Shown here: positions 1-5,347 of the stretch, piece by piece
Position numbering within the stretch: position 1 is the stretch's first letter
Layout of the letters: the number at the start of each line of letters is the position of its first letter
Assembly: GCA_011192055.1 (NCBI GenBank)
Contig: DUES01000178.1
Span: forward strand, 7,746 to 13,428
Length of the DNA stretch: 5,683 nucleotides
Reading direction: 5' to 3'
Source of the DNA: Dehalococcoidia bacterium
Lineage (GTDB): Bacteria > Chloroflexota > Dehalococcoidia > Dehalococcoidales > Fen-1064
Notes under the pieces: generated by a model
Told to the model about the DNA's origin: nothing
The model's database searches: none
What the model saw: only the letters and a program-made list of their open reading frames with translations
Made by a program: the position numbers and the translations under genes

Positions 1-308
1 ACACTCTTGGAGGCAGAACTCAGGAGCATGTCGCCATCCATGAGGTAGCGCATGCACTTACCGGGGTCAGCCTCTGGTACTACTCGGATAGCCATACCGG
101 TATCAGCTTCCATAACTGATGCCCAGCTGACGTACTTGGCAAGTCCGCTCTGGCCTGCAGCCGCGATATGCACCCGCTCAGGCCATTGCCACTCCTGATT
201 TACTTCCTCTGGCTGGACCACATCCTGAGCACAACTGGCAAACGTCAAAGTACTGGTAATCACAATCAGTAAAGCTATTACCAATGGTTTTAAAAAGTTT
301 CTACTCAA
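1..308 (-). CDS. TAXI/NMT1-like TRAP-type solute-binding lipoprotein, N-terminal part (runs off the left edge)
   Basis: The first 102 codons are visible and the rest lies outside the window. The start is TTG at 308. It is preceded by a clear ribosome-binding site (AGAAGGGA at 318-325, 9 nt away), and an in-frame TAG lies just upstream, so no earlier start is available. Residues 5-25 form a lipoprotein signal peptide: a basic start, a hydrophobic run (LVIALLIVITSTLTF), then a lipobox FASC with the acylated Cys at residue 26. The mature part begins with an acidic linker and then HIAAAGQSGLAKYVSWA and TGMAIRVVPEADP. This resembles the opening beta-strand and small-residue ligand loop of TAXI-family receptors (the extracytoplasmic subunits of TRAP transporters). 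The ligand cannot be inferred. It lies 40 bp downstream of ahbD with no terminator between, so it is probably co-transcribed. Lipoprotein assignment is strong; the family is moderately sure. Confidence 0.65.
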   Translation of the reverse strand, partial: MSRNFLKPLVIALLIVITSTLTFASCAQDVVQPEEVNQEWQWPERVHIAAAGQSGLAKYVSWASVMEADTGMAIRVVPEADPGKCMRYLMDGDMLLSSASKS

Positions 309-348
309 CTTATAAATTCCCTTCTAACCTGCTTCATTCGTTTATTGA

Positions 349-1443
349 TCAACGCAGTGGTTCGTATATACAGTAAGGTTCCGTTTCCAGATAATCGCCG
401 GTGGCTTCATACGCTCTTGCCCGGCAGCCACCGCATATTCTTTTATACTCACAGGCACCACACTTGCCTTTGATATTAGACAGGTCTCTCAGTTGCCTGA
501 ATAAAGGAGCGTTAGCCCATATTTCGCTAAAGGGCTGATTTCTGATGTTACCTGCTTCGACATCCAGGTAGCCGCAACCCTGTACTCTTCCCTGATGCGA
601 TACAAAACAGAAGCCGGTACCAGCAAGACAACCTCTGGTGATAGTCTGCATAGGATGATTGGTGGACATGGAATTCGAGGATTGATAGTCATGTGCTTTA
701 ATTTGCCTCTGTTTCAAAATCCTCATATAGTGGGGCGCGTCTGTAGGTTTAAAAAATATCCTGTCCCCCAGCTCCTTCTGTTTGTCGTATATCCAGTTCA
801 AGGTTTCCTCATATTGCTGTGGGGACAGCTCTTGAGATTCGAGATCTTTGCCCCGCCCGGTGGGAACAAGCATAAAGGGGTGGAAAGCCATGGCACCAAC
901 TTTTAGAGAAAGGTCCAGCAGGTCGGTCAGGTAATTAACGTTTAGCTTGGTTATAGTGCTGTTAATCTGAATTTCAATGCCTGCATCGAGAGCGTTGGCG
1001 ATACCATTCAGTGCTTCCTGATAAGCTCCCTGTCTACCACGAAACTCATCCTGAAGCTTGGGAATGGGGAAATCTATGCTTACCGCCAGGCGGGACACCG
1101 GCACCTTTTTCAGTTCAGTTGCCAGTTCTCTGGACACTAGAGTGCCGTTGGTACCCATGACCACCCTGAGCCCTTTACCCACACCATAGCCCGCTATCTT
1201 CAGGACATCCGGTCGCACAAGCGGTTCACCACCGGTGAGAATAAGTATCGGTTTTCCGACTTTGATAATCTCATCGATGAGTTGATAGCACTCTTCAAGG
1301 GAGAGTTCATCTTCATATTGTTCGTTTTCTGATGAGCCACGACAGTGGGCACAGAAAAGATTGCAGCGGCGGGTAATTTCCCAGGCTACGAGATGCAGTC
1401 TTGGTTCAATGATATCCTTATTAAGTTGTTTGCCAATGCTCAT
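349..1443 (-). CDS. ahbD: Heme b synthase AhbD (radical SAM/SPASM Fe-coproporphyrin III decarboxylase)
   Basis: This is a 364-residue radical SAM enzyme. In the alternative heme pathway, AhbD oxidatively decarboxylates two propionates of Fe-coproporphyrin III to vinyl groups, giving heme b in the anaerobic cytoplasm. The [4Fe-4S] motif CNLFCAHC supplies Cys27, Cys31 and Cys34, and GGEP at 71-74 is the SAM-binding motif. The N-terminal context LHLVAWEITRRCNL is AhbD-like rather than AhbC-like. The C-terminal SPASM/twitch part has Cys272, 279, 290, 328, 331, 337, 340 and 358, with CGGCRARAYEATGDYL near the end, enough for auxiliary clusters. Length is normal and nothing is broken. The start ATG at 1443 is chosen over an in-frame TTG 33 nt upstream because a GGGGAG site precedes it and because it overlaps the stop of the preceding ahbC remnant as ATGA. 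NirJ or another heme-modifying paralogue is possible but fits less well. Confidence 0.9.
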   Translation of the reverse strand: MSIGKQLNKDIIEPRLHLVAWEITRRCNLFCAHCRGSSENEQYEDELSLEECYQLIDEIIKVGKPILILTGGEPLVRPDVLKIAGYGVGKGLRVVMGTNGTLVSRELATELKKVPVSRLAVSIDFPIPKLQDEFRGRQGAYQEALNGIANALDAGIEIQINSTITKLNVNYLTDLLDLSLKVGAMAFHPFMLVPTGRGKDLESQELSPQQYEETLNWIYDKQKELGDRIFFKPTDAPHYMRILKQRQIKAHDYQSSNSMSTNHPMQTITRGCLAGTGFCFVSHQGRVQGCGYLDVEAGNIRNQPFSEIWANAPLFRQLRDLSNIKGKCGACEYKRICGGCRARAYEATGDYLETEPYCIYEPLR

Positions 1444-1667
1444 TTGATTCCAATCTCCCCGTCGGTAAGATAGCAAACGGGGTCTTCTGCCTATATGTCA
1501 CCATAGACTACCTCTACACGCTCGCGAAGGTTACAGCGGCTGGTGCAATTCCAGATAACCTTTGGTGCAGGATTTAATTCATTTATGGAACTGTGTGACA
1601 AATCACCGTAGTGAAAGCTGTTGCTTGGGCTGTAAGTATCATACAGAAGGCGGTAAATAGAAATCAC
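1440..1667 (-). pseudogene. ahbC: Internally deleted ahbC remnant (radical SAM 12,18-didecarboxysiroheme deacetylase)
   Basis: A single 76-codon frame runs from GTG at 1667 to TGA at 1442-1440, interrupted once by TAG at 1493-1491 (codon 59). Residues 1-48 look like the N-terminus of AhbC: ISIYRLLYDTYSPSNSFHYG, then PKVIWNCTSRCNLR, where Cys45 is the first cysteine of the radical SAM motif. The following residues, RERVEVVYGDI, stop, AEDPVCYLTD, align without gaps to the C-terminal tail of AhbD in this window (RARAYEATGDYL ETEPYCIYEP; shared R.R, GD and P.C). Thus the head and tail of one enzyme are joined near codons 46-48 (about 1524-1532), and roughly 300 codons are missing. Intact AhbC removes two acetate side chains to give Fe-coproporphyrin III, the AhbD substrate. 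The gene begins with a GTGA overlap with the regulator and ends with an ATGA overlap with ahbD, so its place in the operon is original. The product cannot be active. AhbC identity is from remembered family features. Confidence 0.8.
1455..1460 (-). promoter_or_regulatory. Ribosome-binding site deciding the ahbD start
   Basis: GGGGAG lies 11 nt before the ATG at 1443, slightly long but the only purine-rich site nearby. It sits inside the last codons of the ahbC remnant, as expected for translational coupling through the ATGA overlap. The upstream TTG at 1476 has no such site, so it is not used as the start. Confidence 0.6.
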
Positions 1668-2314
1668 AGAGACTTATACTCTTTCTCAACGTTAGGAAAT
1701 TGTCTATGTTGCTGATGCGTTGCTACCAGAGAAACCAGAGCTTCATCCATTACCCGTGCTACCAGTGGAATGGATGCTGCAACCCGGCTACTGTGAGCCT
1801 CTCTCTTCTTCATTAGATGGGCTATCGCCTTCATAATCGGGTCACGATGAAGGATAAACGCCTCTACTGAGTCGGTGAGCGGTAAACCCAGACTAGCCAG
1901 GGTTTCTCCAAACCCTCGCCCCACCTCGCAGGCACGCTCCAGGGTACGCTCCCTTTTCGCAGGTTCGTTAATATACCTGATAATAACATCGAGCATATTA
2001 CGACCAAGGTGTGCCAGACCAAACTTTTCTTCTTTATTAAGACAGCTATACCAGTCCTTTGTAGAAAGTGATGTCCGTCCAATCTCGCCGTGCAACTTAC
2101 TAGTAGCCTCAAGTTCGGCAATCAAGTCCTTTACACCAACAGCTTTCGGGTGTGAATTCATAAATTTCTTTAGTTCTGTTTTCGAGTAACGACGATGGCC
2201 TCCCGGTGTAACAAAGGCTTTAATCCTGCCTTCATCTGTCCATTGCCGCAGAGCTACCTCACTTACTCCCAGGATGCCGGATGCTTCACTTATAGTTACC
2301 AGAGTTTCATCCAT
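1664..2314 (-). CDS. MerR/excisionase-type HTH regulator with an RsbRD_N-like helical C-terminal domain
   Basis: This is a 216-residue predicted transcription factor. Residues about 6-53 form a winged HTH of the MerR/excisionase type: VTISEASGILGVSEVALRQW followed by the wing motif TPGGHRRYS. Residues about 86-205 are helical; LGRNMLDVIIRYINEP, VGRGFGETLASLGLPLTDSV and AFILHRDPI resemble the RsbRD N-terminal sensor-like fold, as I recall it. No cysteine-rich metal or cluster site typical of classical MerR proteins is present. The ATG at 2314 has a GAGAGG site only 4 nt upstream. An in-frame TTG at 2326 is the alternative but lacks a site. The stop overlaps the start of the ahbC remnant (GTGA), making this the first gene of the ahb operon and a likely pathway regulator. 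A perfect promoter with an inverted repeat lies directly upstream, suggesting autoregulation. The ligand is unknown; heme or a precursor is only a guess. It is not AhbA/AhbB, which are AsnC/Lrp-like. Confidence 0.8.
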   Translation of the reverse strand: MDETLVTISEASGILGVSEVALRQWTDEGRIKAFVTPGGHRRYSKTELKKFMNSHPKAVGVKDLIAELEATSKLHGEIGRTSLSTKDWYSCLNKEEKFGLAHLGRNMLDVIIRYINEPAKRERTLERACEVGRGFGETLASLGLPLTDSVEAFILHRDPIMKAIAHLMKKREAHSSRVAASIPLVARVMDEALVSLVATHQQHRQFPNVEKEYKSL

Positions 2315-2351
2315 TAGCCCTCTCAAATTAGCTGGAAGAGCATGTAATATC

Positions 2352-2378
2352 TATAATAATCTACAAGAGATTATAATA
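2352..2378. promoter_or_regulatory. Inverted repeat (candidate operator) over the -10 and start site of the regulator promoter
   Basis: Two 11-bp arms, TATAATAATCT and AGATTATAATA (plus strand), face each other across a 5-bp centre (ACAAG) with one mismatch. The repeat covers the -10 hexamer and the expected transcription start, where a bound dimer would block RNA polymerase. The adjacent HTH regulator is the obvious candidate ligand, which is inference. The AT-rich composition makes some of the symmetry cheap; the position is the stronger argument. Confidence 0.5.
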
Positions 2379-2398
2379 AACTAAAAGGAAGATGTCAA
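2370..2398 (-). promoter_or_regulatory. Sigma70-type promoter of the regulator-ahbC-ahbD operon
   Basis: On the minus strand TTGACA (2398-2393) and TATAAT (2375-2370) are both exact consensus hexamers with an ideal 17-bp spacer. Transcription should start near 2363, giving a leader of about 50 nt before the regulator ATG. The spacer is 17 bp, not the 19-20 bp of classical MerR-activated promoters, so simple repression is more likely than MerR-style untwisting. Confidence 0.85.
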
Positions 2399-2455
2399 CC
2401 AGATGGAAATAATTTGTCTGAGATTGCTAGAGGAGGGGAGATACCTTGATCAGAT

Positions 2456-2965
2456 TCAGACAAAGCGGGATATATGTTCGGATAGAAATCGGGCTACCCG
2501 GGTGCTATCAAACGGCCATGCGTATACTATCGTTACTTGTGGATGGAGTTTACTGAATTCATCAATTATAGATGGTATATCCTTTTCAGCATGTTCACCG
2601 CCTCTGGTCATCATCGGCGTAACGACGATTATCTTACTGGTATTCATATTCACAGCAGATTGCAGAGCTACATCCAGACTTGGAGCACAAAATTCATTGT
2701 ATCCCACAATCACTTCGTACCCTGTAACCTCACTTAGACGTGTTGCCAGTTCCTGAGACGCAGCGTGGAAAGGATCATTCCGGGCATTGCGTGGCCAGTT
2801 TCTCATCTTGGTATCAAGTAAAGAATACCGGTCTTGAAATGATTCATGGTTACTGCCATTCACTTCTGCAACACGCGAATGCAGTCTGAAGAATTCAGCG
2901 AGTTCCTGTCTGGGAAAATCCCTGGGAGGCGTGCCATGCATAGCCAGTACAATAACTGTTTTCAT
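2456..2965 (-). CDS. CbiX/SirB-family sirohydrochlorin chelatase (Fe or Co)
   Basis: This is a 169-residue cytoplasmic class II chelatase-like protein, inserting Fe2+ (siroheme) or Co2+ (cobalamin) into sirohydrochlorin. Two conserved histidines fit the active site of small CbiX: His10 in VLAMHGTPP, and His125 in TPMMTRGGEHAEKDIP. GYNEFCAPSL (88-97) corresponds to the family's conserved E.PS(L) segment. Compared with minimal CbiX (about 120-145 residues), there is an extra stretch of roughly 40-45 residues after the first histidine (about 17-63). The ATG at 2965 is the first start after an in-frame TAG; its ribosome-binding site is weak. It sits just upstream of the ahb operon, so making the siroheme that feeds the Ahb route is a reasonable inference. 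The metal cannot be read from sequence. The operon promoter lies after its stop, so it has a separate or shared upstream promoter that I could not identify clearly. Confidence 0.8.
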   Translation of the reverse strand: MKTVIVLAMHGTPPRDFPRQELAEFFRLHSRVAEVNGSNHESFQDRYSLLDTKMRNWPRNARNDPFHAASQELATRLSEVTGYEVIVGYNEFCAPSLDVALQSAVNMNTSKIIVVTPMMTRGGEHAEKDIPSIIDEFSKLHPQVTIVYAWPFDSTRVARFLSEHISRFV

Positions 2966-3410
2966 ATAACATATATTAACCTATCTTCATCCGTTCTGAA
3001 AATACAGATTCTTAAGCAATAGCATGTGTCAAACAAAACTTGTAATGTGATTAGACATAGGCAAAGGTCTTAGGGAAGGTTTGGTGTCCACTATGGATAT
3101 TCAACTTCAGTAGTCGAGGAAAAGTGCCTTGTCAAAGCACTACGTAGTGGTAAAATCACCAAGTATATATTACTGTACGAACTTAAAAACCTTGAAGTTT
3201 AGCGCAAGCGCAACTTGACGCCCTGCTACAGGCTAAAAACCAAGCGGTATATCTGGCCGACGTCGAAACCATGATAGATGTATTTTATCAGGATGTACAG
3301 ACCAACCTGGATAACTGCCCTTTTAAGACAAGCGACTGGCGCTATTCACTGGTATGTTCCTGTAATTCTGTCCATTGCAACGGGACTTTCTGATTTCTAA
3401 TTGAAATCCA
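2966..3410. other. 445-bp stretch without a confident gene; possible decayed plus-strand coding remnants
   Basis: No RNA gene or convincing promoter was seen. Two plus-strand open stretches have protein-like composition. The first, 3074-3199 (TAG at 3200-3202, 42 codons), contains VVEEKCLVKALRSGKI, which resembles the VVDE.ALVEAL.SGKI segment of D-2-hydroxyacid/phosphoglycerate dehydrogenases. It has no ATG and the residues after it do not follow the family. The second, 3196-3390 (TGA at 3391-3393, 65 codons), is in another frame and reads AKNQAVYLADVETMIDVFYQ and then CPF...CSC...HC; it is not recognised and its only ATG is internal (about 3271). Both run opposite to every gene here. They may be parts of one frameshifted pseudogene or of two, or chance. 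Confidence 0.35.
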
Positions 3411-4547
3411 CTACCACTGCACAAACATCGGCATAACCACGTGGGTATAATTGTCCACGTCGACAGGCCGGATAACGCCGGGGCTGGAAGGATTGGTTGT
3501 TTCCAGTATCACCTGTTTTTCACGAAGGACACTGAGTACGTCGATAAGATATCTGCCATTGAAAGCAATCTTTGCTTCTTCTCCTACAACCGTAGCATCC
3601 AGCTCGCCTACATCCTCACCAAGTTCTTCGGAACGGGCAGAAATGGTTACCTTACCTGTTGTCAGTTCACCATTCCCGGGTGTCGCCACCAGGCGTACGA
3701 TACCGCTGCCGTCACGGGCAAATATTGATGCCGTACGTGTTGCCCTCAGGAACTCGGCCACATCCACTACTACCCTGGTGTTATAACTCTGTGGAATTAA
3801 CTGGTTATACTGGGGGAATGTTCCCTGGACAAGCTGTGACACCAGTTCCGTATTCTTCATGTGAAACAGGACCTGGCTTTTGTTAGGGTTGACTGTTATG
3901 TCCACCACTTCTTCATCATCGGCAATCAAACGGTTTACTTCGGCCAGGGTCCGTCCCGGGATAATGACCTCAACCTTCTCGCTGACAGGAGCGGCCAAGG
4001 GCAGTTTGCATACGGCCAGCCGGAACCCGTCGGCAGCAGCCAGTGTCAGCATATCACCTTCAAAGATAGCATCGACACCGGTGAGTACGGGACGTGACTC
4101 TTCCGTGGCAACCGCTATAACAACCTGGGTAATAGCCTGCCTGAGAATGTCCACTGCTACCTTGGTATTGATACCTTCGCTGACCTTGGGTATCGGCGGG
4201 AAGTCCTTAGCATCAACTCCACTGATTCTCGCTTCGAACCGGGCACACTTGACCTCAAGGGTTTTTGCACTCGCCGGCAGGTTCATATCTACCTTGTCGC
4301 TGGGCAGAGAACCAACGAACTCGGTGAGCAGTCGTGCCGGAACCGTGATGTCCCCCTCTTCTTCTACCTTAGCCCCAATCCAGTGGCTAATGGCCATTTC
4401 CAGGTTGGTAGCAACCAGCTTCAAGCGGGACTCATCGGTAGCCAGAAGCACATTATTGGTTATTGGTAATGTGGTCCTGGTAGCAACTGCTCTCTGAACG
4501 ATACTGAGACCGCGGTTTAGATTTTCCTGCAGACATGATAATTTCAT
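3411..4547 (-). CDS. dnaN: DNA polymerase III beta subunit (sliding clamp)
   Basis: The 378 residues make a full-length beta clamp, the ring-shaped dimer that holds DNA polymerase III and other polymerases and repair proteins on DNA. Three repeated domains are expected at about 1-122, 125-250 and 253-378. Recognisable motifs are MKLSCLQENLNRGLSIVQRAV at the start, EESRPVLTGV (149-158), AADGFRLAV (171-179), GTFPQYNQLIP (242-252), FNGRYLIDVL (329-338) and the C-terminal HVVMPM (369-374), which contributes to the partner-binding pocket. The chain ends in four further residues (FVQW) after MPM, where many clamps end with RL or similar. The ATG at 4547 is supported by GGGGG 6 nt upstream. It has its own promoter at 4587-4615 and follows rdgB after 120 bp. 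No dnaA or recF is next to it, unlike the common origin arrangement. Confidence 0.97.
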   Translation of the reverse strand: MKLSCLQENLNRGLSIVQRAVATRTTLPITNNVLLATDESRLKLVATNLEMAISHWIGAKVEEEGDITVPARLLTEFVGSLPSDKVDMNLPASAKTLEVKCARFEARISGVDAKDFPPIPKVSEGINTKVAVDILRQAITQVVIAVATEESRPVLTGVDAIFEGDMLTLAAADGFRLAVCKLPLAAPVSEKVEVIIPGRTLAEVNRLIADDEEVVDITVNPNKSQVLFHMKNTELVSQLVQGTFPQYNQLIPQSYNTRVVVDVAEFLRATRTASIFARDGSGIVRLVATPGNGELTTGKVTISARSEELGEDVGELDATVVGEEAKIAFNGRYLIDVLSVLREKQVILETTNPSSPGVIRPVDVDNYTHVVMPMFVQW

Positions 4548-4586
4548 GGTAAACCCCCGAACTAGTACTGTAACGTGTAATCAAGT

Positions 4587-4615
4587 AGTATATACCAACT
4601 GAACCAGATACTCAA
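4587..4615 (-). promoter_or_regulatory. Likely sigma70-type promoter of dnaN
   Basis: On the minus strand TTGAGT (4615-4610) and TATACT (4592-4587) are separated by exactly 17 bp. The -10 matches the consensus at 5 of 6 bases and the -35 at 4 of 6. Transcription would start near 4580, about 33 nt before the dnaN ATG. It lies in the rdgB-dnaN gap, so dnaN can be expressed apart from fbp-rdgB. Confidence 0.65.
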
Positions 4616-4667
4616 TAGCACCCGGCAAAAACGTATGAATTTGTATCCCTCAGACTCATAACTATAG

Positions 4668-5285
4668 CTATTTCCCATTGGTCCGGTTACTTTTCCCTGA
4701 CTCTGTCAGGGCACGGTAAACTTCTTGTGCAGCCAGACCCCGGTGGCTGATACGGTTCTTTGATTCCATGGTTAACTCCGCCATGGTCCTGTCCATAGAC
4801 GGAATGTAAAATACAGGGTCATAGCCAAAACCGCTCTCACCCCTCGGCTCGGACAGTATCAGTCCGCTGCAATCCCCGTAATAAAGCTCAATTTCTTTTC
4901 CGGGTGAAGCGAGAGCAATTACACAGCGGAAATGTGCCGTTCGCTCCGACCATGGAACATCCTTTAACCTTGAAAGCAGGTAATCAACCCTGTCCCTGTC
5001 CGTGGCATTTTCTCCGGCAAAACGTGCTGAGAGCGGGCCGGGTCTCCCGTCCAGGGCATCCACTTCCAGCCCCGAATCATCGGCCAGGGTCAGCAGTCGG
5101 CTCTCTTTTACAATGATACTTGCTTTCAGGCTGGCGTTCTCTTCCAGGCTGCTCCCTACTTCTTCAACTACAGTTGTAATACCTTCATCCGCAAGTGATA
5201 CTATCCGATAGGGTATTCCTTCAAGCAGGCTCCTGTACTCACGAACTTTGCCTTTATTACCGGTCGCCAGGAGCAGTTTAGGCAT
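4668..5285 (-). CDS. rdgB: XTP/dITP diphosphatase (RdgB/HAM1 family)
   Basis: This 205-residue house-cleaning enzyme hydrolyses the noncanonical nucleotides dITP, XTP and ITP to monophosphates and pyrophosphate, keeping deaminated purines out of DNA and RNA. Family motifs appear in order: the nucleotide/phosphate motif LLATGNKGKVRE (5-16), EENASLKA (48-55), the metal and catalytic segment LADDSGLEVDAL with Asp69/Asp70 (67-78), GRPGPLSARFAG (80-91), FGYDPVF (153-159) and KNRISHRGLA (176-185). Length is typical (about 190-205), with a short polar C-terminal tail. The ATG at 5285 has GGAG 9 nt upstream. It follows fbp by 62 bp with no evident terminator or promoter, so the two are probably co-transcribed, and precedes dnaN, a sensible nucleotide-quality and replication pairing. 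Confidence 0.96.
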   Translation of the reverse strand: MPKLLLATGNKGKVREYRSLLEGIPYRIVSLADEGITTVVEEVGSSLEENASLKASIIVKESRLLTLADDSGLEVDALDGRPGPLSARFAGENATDRDRVDYLLSRLKDVPWSERTAHFRCVIALASPGKEIELYYGDCSGLILSEPRGESGFGYDPVFYIPSMDRTMAELTMESKNRISHRGLAAQEVYRALTESGKSNRTNGK

Positions 5286-5347
5286 TCCCTTTAACTCCGA
5301 CAGTCAAGTCGCTGCAGGCGTGCAGTTTCCTGGATATCGCAGATACC

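Noticed and set aside
1444..1476. N-terminal extension of ahbD to a TTG at 1476
   Set aside because: There is no ribosome-binding site before the TTG, and these bases encode the ahbC tail (CYLTDGEIGIK) in another frame; the ATG at 1443 has a GGGGAG site.
1477..1663. Treating the span between ahbD and the regulator as a plain intergenic leader
   Set aside because: It reads as one continuous frame with clear radical SAM N- and C-terminal motifs, so it is explained as the ahbC remnant.
2413..2464. Inverted repeat TTTGTCTGA / TCAGACAAA spanning the chelatase stop codon, a possible terminator
   Set aside because: Nine-bp arms with a 34-nt loop are expected about once by chance in this length, and no clear T-run follows on the minus strand.
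2411..2470. Plus-strand text resembling part of a TPP riboswitch (CTGAGA ... GAGATACC ... GATCAGATT ... GCGGGA)
   Set aside because: The order and spacing of the conserved elements do not fit, it overlaps the chelatase coding end, and no plus-strand gene follows.
3001..3032. Possible chelatase promoter with a perfect TTGACA (3032-3027, minus strand)
   Set aside because: The only -10-like hexamer (TGTATT, 3006-3001) is 20 bp away, and closer positions match poorly.
3138..3149. Perfect 12-bp palindrome CACTACGTAGTG
   Set aside because: About one such palindrome is expected by chance in a window this long, and it is not placed at any promoter.
3392..3408. Hairpin GATTTC-5-GAAATC just after the dnaN stop
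   Set aside because: The six-bp AT-rich stem has no following T-run; such short repeats are frequent by chance. It is at best a weak 3' end signal.
3880..4497. Long open frame antisense to dnaN on the plus strand
   Set aside because: It is a codon-bias shadow of dnaN: Ser/Thr/Ala-rich with no domain or start signal, while dnaN is unmistakable on the other strand.
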